Below, in pieces: positions 57,125 through 64,000 of a stretch of 64,000 bases of DNA. Source of the DNA: JBEVOS01 sp964563395. Its GTDB lineage: Bacteria; Pseudomonadota; Alphaproteobacteria; Caulobacterales; Aquidulcibacteraceae. The notes beneath the pieces were generated by a model. The model saw nothing but the letters and a program-made list of their open reading frames with translations. It was not told the DNA's origin and ran no database searches. Position numbers and translations under genes: made by a program. Position 1 is the first letter of the stretch. Each line of letters starts with the position of its first letter. The DNA is taken from positions 50,135 through 114,134 of the forward strand of contig CAZLWK010000011.1 in NCBI GenBank assembly GCA_964563395.1. Reading direction: 5' to 3'.

Positions 57125-57393
57125 GAATCTGTTCAGCGCTAAGCGCCTACGCCCCCAGCGATAACCTTACCGACTCACCATTTAACGAAGCAGGTTACTG
57201 CCACGTAAATATTGATTACCGCTGCACACTTTTTGAATCGTGTTCGACGCGGGTCGCAAGAGTCTCCCTGAAAAAGTCAGCAGATAAAATTTATGGTAGC
57301 CCGTAGCTTTTGGTGCGGCGGCGCAACGAAATCTTGTTGTGAAGACTGCAGATTTGGGCGCAGCCCCCACTTTCATCTTCGAATGCGCGATTC
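57125..57393. promoter_or_regulatory. cluster of GANTC sites in the ctrA/fliI divergent region
   Basis: Five GANTC sites at 57125, 57172, 57235, 57260 and 57389 in about 270 bases. This is roughly five times what base composition would give by rough estimate. GANTC is the CcrM methylation site; in Caulobacter methylation state in the ctrA promoter controls its timing. Any such control here is inferred. Confidence 0.6.
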
Positions 57394-57422
57394 AATGCGC
57401 GCGATCTGGTCCGCGCCGCGCA

Positions 57423-57438
57423 TTAACCCACGATCAAC
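57423..57438. promoter_or_regulatory. CtrA-box-like site upstream of fliI
   Basis: TTAA-CCCACGA-TCAAC fits the CtrA consensus TTAA-N7-TTAAC with one mismatch, 24 bases before the fliI start at 57462. It lies in the intergenic region with ctrA, so autoregulation and flagellar control could share it. Confidence 0.6.
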
Positions 57439-57461
57439 CATGTCAGCGCCTTCTCGCGCCC

Positions 57462-58781
57462 ATGTCCCGCATGCTCGCGCGTCTCGCAGACGACATCGCC
57501 GCCTTGGAGCCGCGCACCTTTGGCGGGCGCGTCGCCGGAATCAGCGGCTTGCTTGTCGAGGCGAGCGGTCCGCACGAAGCGCTGGTGCTCGGCGCGCGCG
57601 CGACCATTGCGGGGCCGAAACCGATCGGCGCCGAAATCGTCGGCTTCAAGGGCGATCGCGCCTTGATGGCGCCGTTCGATCCGCCCGATTGGGTGCGCCC
57701 GGGCGCGTTGGTCGCGTTCGAAGGCGCTCCGCCCATGGCGCGGCCATCGACATCGTGGCTTGGCCGCGTGATCGATTGCTTCGGCGCGCCGATCGACGGG
57801 GCCGGGCCGCTGATCGACGGGACGAGGCCGCGCACGACGCGCGCGCCGCCCCCGCCCGCCCATGCGCGCGCCCGCGTCGGCGCGCGGCTCGATCTTGGCG
57901 TGCGCGCGCTCAACATTTTCGCCGCGCTCTGCAAGGGCCAGCGCATGGGCATCTTCGCGGGCTCGGGCGTGGGCAAATCGGTGCTGCTGTCCATGCTGGC
58001 GCGCAATGCGGCGGCGGACGTGATCGTCATCGGCCTTGTCGGCGAGCGCGGGCGGGAGGTGCAGGAATTCCTCCAAGAGACCTTGGGCGAGGAGGGCCGC
58101 CGCCGGGCCGTCGTCGTTGTCGCCACCTCCGATGAATCGGCCGCGCGCCGCCGTCTCGCGCCGCACATGGCGTGCGCGGTGGCCGAACATTTTCGCGACG
58201 AAGGCAAGAATGTCCTCTTGCTGATCGACAGCGTGACGCGCTTCGCGATGGCGCAGCGCGAGATCGGCCTCGCCGCCGGCGAGCCGCCGACCACGAAAGG
58301 CTATACGCCCTCCGTGTTCGCTGAATTGCCAAAACTGCTTGAGCGCGCGGGGCCAGGCGAAGCGGGCAAGGCGGGCGCGATCACCGCGCTCTTCACCGTT
58401 CTGGTCGATGGCGACGATCACAATGAGCCGATCGCCGACGCCGTGCGCGGCATTCTCGACGGCCACATCGTGATGGAGCGCGCCATCGCCGAGCGCGGCC
58501 GCTTCCCCGCGATCAATGTGCTCAAATCGGTCTCGCGTTTGATGCCCATGTGTCATGCGTCGGAGGAAATGGCGCTCGTCACGCGCGCTCGCGCCGCGCT
58601 CGCTCTGTACGCCGAGATGGAGGAGCTGATCCGCATTGGAGCCTATCGTCCCGGCGCGGATCCGGAGACGGACGAAGCCATTCGCGTGCGTCCCGCGCTC
58701 GAAGCGCTTCTGGCGCAGGGGCGCGATGAGAGCAGCGATTTCAAGACTTGCTTCGCCATGCTTGAAGCCGCACTCGCATGA
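57462..58781 (+). CDS. fliI: flagellar export ATPase FliI
   Basis: A 439-residue F1-beta-like ATPase of the flagellar type III export apparatus, which frees export substrates from chaperones. The Walker A GSGVGKS is at residues 167-173, followed by a Walker B in NVLLLIDSVTRFAMAQREI and the catalytic VGERGREVQEFL. The family's GYTPSVFAELPKLLERAG is also present. The start at 57462 (or three codons later) fits the length. The stop overlaps fliJ (ATGA). It is divergent from ctrA. Confidence 0.94.
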   Translation: MSRMLARLADDIAALEPRTFGGRVAGISGLLVEASGPHEALVLGARATIAGPKPIGAEIVGFKGDRALMAPFDPPDWVRPGALVAFEGAPPMARPSTSWLGRVIDCFGAPIDGAGPLIDGTRPRTTRAPPPPAHARARVGARLDLGVRALNIFAALCKGQRMGIFAGSGVGKSVLLSMLARNAAADVIVIGLVGERGREVQEFLQETLGEEGRRRAVVVVATSDESAARRRLAPHMACAVAEHFRDEGKNVLLLIDSVTRFAMAQREIGLAAGEPPTTKGYTPSVFAELPKLLERAGPGEAGKAGAITALFTVLVDGDDHNEPIADAVRGILDGHIVMERAIAERGRFPAINVLKSVSRLMPMCHASEEMALVTRARAALALYAEMEELIRIGAYRPGADPETDEAIRVRPALEALLAQGRDESSDFKTCFAMLEAALA

Positions 58782-59191
58782 AGGCGCTGCCCACGCTCAT
58801 CCGTCTCGCCCGCCAGGCGGTCGACGAGGCGCGCCTTGAACTCGCCGACATCGAGCGCGCGCGCGATGAGATCGTCCGGCGTATCGGCGCGCACGATGAC
58901 GCGCTGGCCGCCGAACAGCGCGCGGCCATGAGCTCCTACGAAAGCGGGCGCGCCTATGGCGGCTATGCGATCGCCGCGCTCGCCCAGCGCCGCGCGCTCG
59001 TGGCGCAGGCCGATGCGCTGGCCGCGCAGGCCGATGGCGTGCGCGTGCGGCTCGGCGCGGCGCATGTGGAGCTCAAGAAGGTCGAGCGTCTCTTGGAATT
59101 GCAGGAGGAGCGCGCCGCGCGCGAAACACGGCGCCGCGAGGAGGCGATGCTGGACGAAGCGGCCACGCTGCGCGCGGGCCGAAGGCGCTGA
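58778..59191 (+). CDS. fliJ: flagellar export protein FliJ-like
   Basis: A 137-residue, mostly alpha-helical protein with heptad-like stretches at residues 10-45 and 70-130, as in FliJ, the central stalk analogue of the FliI ring. Sequence conservation in this family is low; the call rests on length, coiled coil and translational coupling to fliI (four-base overlap). It ends against the FlhG-like gene on the opposite strand with no gap. Confidence 0.82.
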   Translation: MKALPTLIRLARQAVDEARLELADIERARDEIVRRIGAHDDALAAEQRAAMSSYESGRAYGGYAIAALAQRRALVAQADALAAQADGVRVRLGAAHVELKKVERLLELQEERAARETRRREEAMLDEAATLRAGRRR

Positions 59192-59992
59192 TTATTCCGA
59201 TCCCAGCGCTTCGACGATGCGGATCACGTCCTCGAACGCCTGCGATTGCGGATGGCGGATCGGCAGCGGCGTCTGCGCGCGGATCGAATCCGGCACGCGC
59301 GGATCGCGCGTCACCGCGCCCGAGAAGCGCGGCTTGACGCCCAGATATTCGTTACACGCCATGGCGAATTGATCGAAAATCTTGCGCCCCTTGGTGCGGT
59401 TTTCGGCCATGTTCACCACCACCCAGGGCGCGATCTTCGCGCCCTGCAGGTGCAGCAGCTTCACGACGGCGTAGGCGTCTGTCAGCGCGGTCGGCTCCTC
59501 GGTGGTGACGATCACCAGCCGGTCCGCCGCGCGCGCCAGGCGCAGGAGGCTCGCATCGATGCCCGCCGCGAGATCGAGGATGATGCGGTCATAATGCGGC
59601 GCCAGCATTTGCAGGCCGTTGAGGATGCGGGTGATGTCCTCGGGCTTGAGATTGGCGAGCGCGCCGGAGCCGGAATGGCCGGCCAAGAGGTCGAAGCCGC
59701 CATTGCGCCCCGGTCCGCCCAGCACGGGCGTCACCGCCGCGTTCAGCTCCAGCCAGCCATTGATGACGGCGCGAATATCCTGCTGCGGGCGCACGCCCAG
59801 CTGCACGTCGACATTGGCGAGCCCCAGATCGCAATCGACCAGCAGAGCGCGCGAGCCCGCGCGCCCGAAGGCGCAGGCCAAGGTCGTGGCCAGCCAGGTC
59901 TTGCCCACGCCGCCCTTGCCCGACGCGATCGCCATGATCGGCGCAGGCTTGGCGCGTGGAACGGGCTGTGTTCTGACGGCGGGCGCCGACAT
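59192..59992 (-). CDS. flhG: MinD/ParA-like ATPase, FlhG-type
   Basis: A 266-residue deviant-Walker ATPase. KGGVGKT at residues 26-32, the DCDLGLANVDVQLGV switch region, and TTEEPTALTDAYAVVKLLH resemble FlhG/FleN, which sets flagellar number and place. The C-terminal MinD-like membrane helix is not obvious. The first 20 residues are Pro-rich and lack family match. Being next to fliIJ supports the flagellar reading; a ParA-type positioning role for another cargo is the main alternative. The start at 59992 is the first in-frame ATG close to the conserved P-loop. Confidence 0.8.
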   Translation of the reverse strand: MSAPAVRTQPVPRAKPAPIMAIASGKGGVGKTWLATTLACAFGRAGSRALLVDCDLGLANVDVQLGVRPQQDIRAVINGWLELNAAVTPVLGGPGRNGGFDLLAGHSGSGALANLKPEDITRILNGLQMLAPHYDRIILDLAAGIDASLLRLARAADRLVIVTTEEPTALTDAYAVVKLLHLQGAKIAPWVVVNMAENRTKGRKIFDQFAMACNEYLGVKPRFSGAVTRDPRVPDSIRAQTPLPIRHPQSQAFEDVIRIVEALGSE

Positions 59993-60107
59993 GAGAAGCC
60001 TCCGGCGTTCCGCGAATCGCAGCGCCGCTGGCCGCACTGTGCGCCGACATGCTTGCCGAGTCGTGAACGCGGGGGCGTCATGCGCTGCTTAACAAAGCGC
60101 AAATTGG

Positions 60108-61079
60108 CTAGCCGGCGCGCGACGTTTCTGTGAATCCCCCCCGCCGTTCCAGCGTCGCGGCGAAATCGCGGAAGCTCGCGCGCGAGGGGGCGAGGCGATA
60201 GAGGTCGAAATAGCCGTCGAGCCCATAGGCCCAGATGCGCAGCGCCAGCTTCGGGTCGTGCTTCTTAATCAGGAAGAACGCGCCATTGAGGAGGGCGCGC
60301 GCGAGGCCGCGCAGCGCGCCCTTGTCGCGCCGCGTATTATGCGCCTGGTTGCGATAATAGATGTGCAGCCGCTCGGCCGGGCTGATCACGAACGTGCCGA
60401 ACCGGCCCCAGCGCACCGTGTCGGAGAGGATGCGCCGGTGATAGCCGATCGCGCCCGGCGCCACGCGCCAGCGCACGCCGGCCTTCTTGAGCCGCAGCGC
60501 GTATTCGACCTCCTCGCCCCAAACGAGGCATTCGGTCTTGAACGGCCCCAGCCGATCGAGGACGTCCATCCGCACCAGCGAAAAGCCCCAGAAACTCGGA
60601 TGGCGGTTCACAAGATCATAGCCGTCGCGCAGCACGCGCGTCGTGTCATAGGTGAGCGCGCCGTCCACTTCCCAGGGCACGAAGAGATCGCCCGAGCCGT
60701 CATCGGCCAGCACCAGCGCGGAGGTCACGTCGAGCTCGCCGCGTTCGATCGGCGCGATCATGCGCTCCAGACAATCGGGCGGCACATGGCCGTCATCGTC
60801 CATCATCCAGACAAGCTCGGCCCCGAAGGCGCGCGCGATCTTGAGCCCTTCATTGAGCGCGCCCGCGGCGCCGACATTGGGATCGATGCGCAGGATAGTG
60901 AGCCGCGGATCGGCGATATCGGCCAGCGCTTCTGAAAGGTGAACGCGCCCGCCATTGTCGACCACGATGATCGAGGTCGGCGCGCGTGTCTGGGCGAAAA
61001 TGGCCTCCAGGCAGCGGCGCACCTCCGCCGGCCTGTTATAGGATGGCACAAGCGCGCAGATATGCGCCCCGTCCCGCAT
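60108..61079 (-). CDS. glycosyltransferase family 2
   Basis: A 323-residue inverting GT-A glycosyltransferase. The opening CALVPSYNRPAEVRRCLEAI and VDNGG are nucleotide-binding; MMDDDGHVP is the metal-binding DxD. Later VWGEEVEYALRLKKAG is the ED-type base region of GT2 rhamnosyl/galactofuranosyl transferases (WbbL/GlfT-like). The C-terminal Arg-rich helices (YYRNQAHNTRRDKG) could touch the membrane. Acceptor probably envelope polysaccharide. It stands alone, 115 bases downstream of the FlhG start on the same strand. Confidence 0.88.
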   Translation of the reverse strand: MRDGAHICALVPSYNRPAEVRRCLEAIFAQTRAPTSIIVVDNGGRVHLSEALADIADPRLTILRIDPNVGAAGALNEGLKIARAFGAELVWMMDDDGHVPPDCLERMIAPIERGELDVTSALVLADDGSGDLFVPWEVDGALTYDTTRVLRDGYDLVNRHPSFWGFSLVRMDVLDRLGPFKTECLVWGEEVEYALRLKKAGVRWRVAPGAIGYHRRILSDTVRWGRFGTFVISPAERLHIYYRNQAHNTRRDKGALRGLARALLNGAFFLIKKHDPKLALRIWAYGLDGYFDLYRLAPSRASFRDFAATLERRGGFTETSRAG

Positions 61080-61154
61080 GGTTTCCGCCCCGATCTTGCG
61101 CTCAATCTGCGCGTCGGGCGTCCTCCTTGCAAATCCCGGTGCGGCGCGGGGGCG

Positions 61155-61610
61155 CTAGACGTAGGACGCATCGAGCCCCATGTCCTGGCCGTGCCGGCCG
61201 AGCCAGGCGAGCGCGGCCGTCACGTCGGGTTCGTTCAAATCATAGGTGTCGATCATCAGGCTGATCCTGTCGCCGCGATAGAACCATTGGCCTTGCGCGG
61301 AAAACTGAATGACGCGTTCGCCCTTGATGAAATACTCACCATGCGCGCGGGCGCTTATCCCGTTCGGCGCCGCAAGCCGCGGCGCGACGGCCCGCCATGT
61401 GCGCCGTTCGAATTTGCGGTCGAAGCCGCGCATGGATTTCGCGAACCCCGCGAGCACCGCGTCGCGTCCGCGCAGTTCGCACGCGAAGGGCGCGCCGGCG
61501 ACGAGATAGATCGCATCCTCGGTGAGAAGCGGTTCAAGGCGGCGCCAATCGTCGTCTAGCACGCGCGCCTCGAACGCGTCGATCCAAACTTTCCAACGGT
61601 CGTACATCAC
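61155..61610 (-). CDS. NTF2-like/SnoaL-type protein (second)
   Basis: A 151-residue small NTF2-fold protein. YDRWKVWIDAFEARVLDDDWRRLEPLLTEDAIYLVAG is the typical opening helix-strand unit. The later strands GEYFIKGERVIQFSAQGQWFYRGDRISLMIDTYD complete the cone. The catalytic role is unknown. The start may be Met2 at 61607. It is divergent from the HTH regulator with 83 bases between, so it is probably its target. Confidence 0.72.
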   Translation of the reverse strand: MMYDRWKVWIDAFEARVLDDDWRRLEPLLTEDAIYLVAGAPFACELRGRDAVLAGFAKSMRGFDRKFERRTWRAVAPRLAAPNGISARAHGEYFIKGERVIQFSAQGQWFYRGDRISLMIDTYDLNEPDVTAALAWLGRHGQDMGLDASYV

Positions 61611-61693
61611 GCGCTCCTTTATTTGGTCGCGCCAAGTGCCTTTGCGGAGGTCATGAATTCAATTACCAGCGGATCATAAAGCGCGAGGCGCCG

Positions 61694-62494
61694 ATGTTTG
61701 GACTTATGCTGTCGCGTCTGCGGCGCGCGCGCCGGCTCTCGCAGGCCGAGCTTGCGCTGCGCTCGGGCGTGTCGCAGCGGCACATCAGCTTTCTGGAAAC
61801 CGGCCGCGCCAAAGCCGGGGAACAGACTGCGTTGAAGCTCGGCCATGCCCTGGCGCTCGACTTTAACGCCCTCAATCTCTTGCTTGAATCGGGCGGCATG
61901 CGGCCGCGACGGCGCGCCGTGTCCTGGGATTCCCCGGAATTCGCGCTCGCGCGCAAGGCCGTGGGATTGATGCTCGCCAAGCACGAGCCTTATCCCGCGC
62001 TGGCGATGAACCGCGCCGGAGACATTTTTGAGAGCAATAAGGCGTTCGAGAGATTGCTGCGCCTCACCGGCGATGAGGATGCGCTGTGGCGGGCCACGTG
62101 CGGATCGCGTCCGCGCAATCTCTACGACCTGTCGCTGCATCCGCGCGGCATTCGGCGGTTCCTGGTCAATCCGGAGGAGGTGATCCCGCATGTGTTGCGC
62201 CGGCTCGAAGCAGCCGCCATGGGCGATGCGGACGCCGCGCGGGTGCTGGAGCGCGTGCGTCGGCACGCGCGCGCGACGCGCGAGGCGGCGCCATCGCCGC
62301 AAAGCGTCGTCGTGGAATCGTACAAGATCGGCGCGCACGCCCTCGCCTTCGTGTCGGTGCTGGCGCACCTCGCCAATCCCGAGGACGTGACGGCGCAGGA
62401 ATTGATCACCGAATTGTTTTTCCCGGCGGACGCGCGCACGGATGAAAATCTGCGGCGCCTCGCGGGAACCGGGAAGACCGAGAGTCGCGGATAA
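61694..62494 (+). CDS. XRE-family HTH regulator with MmyB-like C-terminal domain
   Basis: A 266-residue regulator. The HTH (LRRARRLSQAELALRSGVSQRHISFLETGRAKAG, residues 8-41) is followed by the MmyB-like ligand domain (PYPALAMNRAGDIFESNKAF, NLYDLSLHPRGIRRFLVNPEEV), which in relatives binds fatty acids. The short palindromic repeat at 62519 begins 25 bases after its stop. It probably regulates the adjacent NTF2-like gene. Confidence 0.85.
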   Translation: MFGLMLSRLRRARRLSQAELALRSGVSQRHISFLETGRAKAGEQTALKLGHALALDFNALNLLLESGGMRPRRRAVSWDSPEFALARKAVGLMLAKHEPYPALAMNRAGDIFESNKAFERLLRLTGDEDALWRATCGSRPRNLYDLSLHPRGIRRFLVNPEEVIPHVLRRLEAAAMGDADAARVLERVRRHARATREAAPSPQSVVVESYKIGAHALAFVSVLAHLANPEDVTAQELITELFFPADARTDENLRRLAGTGKTESRG

Positions 62495-62518
62495 GCCAGT
62501 CCCAATCCGAAAAAGTAC

Positions 62519-62541
62519 GAAAAGGTGACACACGCTTTTTC
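62519..62541. repeat. short palindromic repeat, copy 1
   Basis: GAAAAGGTGACACAC followed by GCTTTTTC. It shares AAAAGGTGACACAC (62520-62533) with copy 2 at 63867-63880 and is an imperfect palindrome (AAAAGG versus CTTTTT). The truncated HlyD homology starts within four bases of its end. Confidence 0.6.
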
Positions 62542-62544
62542 GGC

Positions 62545-63097
62545 TTTCGCCACGAGGCGCTCGACGCCTTTAACGAGGCGGATGCCGCCATGCGGCTGCG
62601 GGCAGAGGAGCTGACCATAGCGAGCGAGCGCAACCGGCGCACGCTTCTGCGCGCGCCGGCGGACGGCGTGGTGCAGCAGGTGCAAGTGCATACGATCGGC
62701 GCCGTGGTGCGCCCGGCGGACGCGCTGATGATCGTCGTACCGGATGGCGCGCGCCTCATTCTCGAAGCGAACGTGCTCAACCGGGACATTGGCTTCATGC
62801 GCGAAGGCCAGGACGTGCGCGTGAAGTTCGAGGCGTTTCCGTTCACGCGCTATGGCGTCATCGATGGGCGCCTCGTCTTCGTCAGCCGCGACGCGGTCAA
62901 TGACGAAAATTTAGGCCTCGTTTTTCCATCTCGCGTTGAACTGTCACGCACCGCGCTTAGTGTCGATGGAAGGTTCGCGCCCATTAGCGTCCGGCATGGC
63001 GGCGAGCGCGGAGATCATGACGGGCAAAAGGCGGATCATCGAGTTTCTGCTCTCGCCGCTCGCACGGCGCGTCGGCGAGGCAAAGAGGGAGAGGTGA
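62545..63097 (+). pseudogene. truncated and frameshifted HlyD-family type I secretion adaptor
   Basis: The C-terminal part of a membrane-fusion (HlyD/adaptor) protein of a type I secretion system. In one frame it reads FRHEALDAFNEADAA, then NRRTLLRAPADGVVQQVQVHTIGAVV and later FEAFPFTRYGVIDGRLVFVSRDAV, all typical of the family. Near 62990 the frame shifts: the conserved ending GMAASAEIMTGKRRIIEFLLSP and LARRVGEAKRER then stop (TGA 63095-63097) is in another frame. The N-terminal two thirds are missing and homology begins right after the palindrome at 62519. An assembly error could explain the shift but not the truncation. Confidence 0.82.
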
Positions 63098-63099
63098 GG

Positions 63100-63717
63100 A
63101 TGGCTAAGCGCCCAACTTTTTACTACATATGGCCTAACTACAATCAGCGTTTGCCCGAACGGCTTGACAGCACGATGGCGCGTGCGGACCCAAAGGTAGG
63201 CCCCTTTGCCGCGCCGCATCTCGAGCGTATCGGTGAAGGCTATCGGTCGTTCGGGTCGGGCTTTTTGCGCGATGCGCCACCGGATCGATCTGTATACGCG
63301 TTCGACGCGCGCTGTCCGCTGCCGGATTTTTTGCATGGAAACTGGTGGAGCATTTCCAGCGCTGCACGCGATGTTCTAACTCGTTACGCCGCAGGCGCGA
63401 TCGATCTCGCGCCGCACGAGGTATTCTATCGCTACAAGGGCGAGGATCGGCCAGCTGCGCCACGCTGGCTGTGCGACGTGATCCGGTTTGAAGATGCGGT
63501 GGATCCAGAGGCATCGGAAATTCACTGGACTCCGGACGGCACGCAATATGATCGCAACTCGAAATTGGTGTTCAAGTCTGTTTTACCGGAAGGTTTGCAC
63601 CTCTTCCGCATTTGGCACGATCCTATGGCGATCGTCTGCAGCGAGGAGCTTCGCCCTGCGCTACGCGCGGCGAAGCTGAGCGGCATCGTATTTGAGAAAG
63701 TCGGGGGGGAGCCATGA
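63100..63717 (+). CDS. probable immunity protein (DUF1629/Imm11-like)
   Basis: A 205-residue soluble protein. The final segment SVLPEGLHLFRIWHDPMAIVCSEELRPALRAAKLSGIVFEKV matches the DUF1629/Imm11-type immunity proteins, which guard against secreted toxins. The N-terminal half begins FYYIWPNYNQRLPERLDS. The ATG at 63100 follows GAGAGGTGAGG, two bases after the HlyD remnant stop. The gene is followed in overlap (ATGA) by a short frame with a nuclease-like GHHIIPQ. The family call is from memory of the C-terminal pattern; a search could settle it. Confidence 0.6.
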   Translation: MAKRPTFYYIWPNYNQRLPERLDSTMARADPKVGPFAAPHLERIGEGYRSFGSGFLRDAPPDRSVYAFDARCPLPDFLHGNWWSISSAARDVLTRYAAGAIDLAPHEVFYRYKGEDRPAAPRWLCDVIRFEDAVDPEASEIHWTPDGTQYDRNSKLVFKSVLPEGLHLFRIWHDPMAIVCSEELRPALRAAKLSGIVFEKVGGEP

Positions 63718-63875
63718 CAACGCTAAGTGGTCACCACATCATTCCGCAGGGCAGATCGACCGTAGACGCGCTAGCAGACGCTTACAGCAGAAAATTTGCT
63801 AGCTTAGGCGTCACCGCCTCGCAGGCGCAGGATTGGGCGCGGTCGATCATCAACTCATCAACTCGAAAAAGGTGA
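63714..63875 (+). pseudogene. possible HNH/AHH nuclease-toxin remnant
   Basis: A 53-codon frame starting in the stop of the immunity-like gene (ATGA overlap). Residues 5-12 read SGHHIIPQ, the central motif of HNH/AHH nuclease toxins, but the protein ends 40 residues later inside the palindromic repeat at 63865-63889. It looks like a truncated toxin end rather than a whole gene. A complete small protein of another kind cannot be excluded. Confidence 0.42.
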
Positions 63876-63889
63876 CACACACCTTTTCC
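63865..63889. repeat. short palindromic repeat, copy 2
   Basis: GAAAAAGGTGACACAC followed by ACCTTTTCC, a better palindrome than copy 1 (AAAAGGT at 63867-63873 with ACCTTTT at 63881-63887). The stop codon of the toxin-like remnant lies within it. Confidence 0.65.
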
Positions 63890-63912
63890 GATGCGCCGCC
63901 CCCTCACCCTGA

Positions 63913-63938
63913 CCCTCTCCCCCGATCGGGGGAGAGGG
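63913..63938. repeat. REP-like perfect palindrome
   Basis: A 26-bp perfect palindrome with arms CCCTCTCCCCCGA and TCGGGGGAGAGGG, preceded by CCCTCACCCTGA. It belongs to the same general GC-rich class as those at 34533, 56207 and 56338. The last 60 bases of the window hold no gene I can support; an ATG at 63984 may open one that continues beyond. Confidence 0.7.
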
Positions 63939-64000
63939 AAAACGAAATCCGACCGGGCTTGAACCGCGCTTAGTCTGGCGCGCATGAGATTGCCGCCGCC

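Noticed and set aside
57181..57215. A second CtrA box (TTAAC/GGTTAC) near ctrA
   Set aside because: The half-sites are nine bases apart instead of seven and do not match the consensus order.
62980..63000. Programmed frameshift in the HlyD-like gene
   Set aside because: There is no slippery sequence, and the N-terminal part of the gene is missing, so decay is the simpler reading.
63782..63985. 67-codon minus-strand frame near the right edge
   Set aside because: It is composed mostly of the palindromic repeats and has no protein signature.
1..64000. CRISPR array, integrase, insertion sequence or phage genes
   Set aside because: No regularly spaced repeats and no recombinase or transposase domains were found in any frame I examined; only short palindromic repeats are present.

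Overview
This is a GC-rich stretch of chromosome from a draft assembly. It has two N gaps, 100 N at 4981-5080 and 10 N at 14105-14114. The gene content points to a free-living alphaproteobacterium, most likely in or near Caulobacterales/Hyphomonadaceae. The evidence is a full-length CtrA with Asp51, a cluster of GANTC sites in front of ctrA, a CtrA-box-like site in front of fliI, the FYDLN-acid zinc-ribbon protein, the cmk-rpsA-ihfB order, and two large TonB-dependent receptors beside cytochrome P450 and acyl-CoA catabolic genes. The genus cannot be fixed from this sequence.

Layout. 1-4.8 kb: envelope and housekeeping genes (DUF3429, hydrolase, exported amidase, glycosyltransferase, MscL, DUF2188). 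4.8-8.1 kb: a persulfide/sulfite cassette (blh, bigR, rhodanese, TauE/SafE) framed by copies of an unusual 30-codon gene for a tiny, probably exported alanine-rich peptide. 8.2-11.9 kb: ihfB, rpsA, cmk, FYDLN protein and tRNA-Ala(GGC). 12-20.3 kb: L-rhamnose use (DeoR-type regulator, rhaI, rhaD fusion, kinase, GH78 rhamnosidase). 20.3-29.6 kb: an oxidative cluster (SDR, ferredoxin, Rieske oxygenase, two P450s, an AOC/dirigent-barrel-like protein, SnoaL-like protein, TonB receptor, TetR). 29.6-41.4 kb: an acyl-CoA/aryl-acid catabolic cluster with a TetR regulator and a sequence motif shared by three promoters. 41.4-56.1 kb: a second TonB receptor, iorAB molybdenum hydroxylase with mocA, a P450, a CE15-like esterase lipoprotein, a Coq4-like protein, and acyl-CoA and quinone-reductase-type enzymes. 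56.4-60 kb: ctrA, fliI, fliJ and an FlhG-like ATPase. 60-64 kb: glycosyltransferase, NTF2-like protein, HTH regulator, then a degraded type I secretion / toxin-immunity remnant bounded by short palindromic repeats.

How the parts may work together. The best system-level reading is that the GH78 rhamnosidase, the rha genes and the P450/Rieske/SDR cluster form one pathway for a rhamnosylated hydrophobic compound. The rhamnosidase would release rhamnose for the RhaI-kinase-RhaD route, and the oxygenases would attack the aglycone. This is supported by a near-identical 16-bp operator candidate at the rhamnosidase/SDR promoter (20297-20312) and at the TonB receptor/TetR promoter (28794-28809). The most novel-looking item is the multicopy 30-residue peptide family with its conserved leader: a CRP-like half-matched site and a hairpin touching the ribosome binding site.
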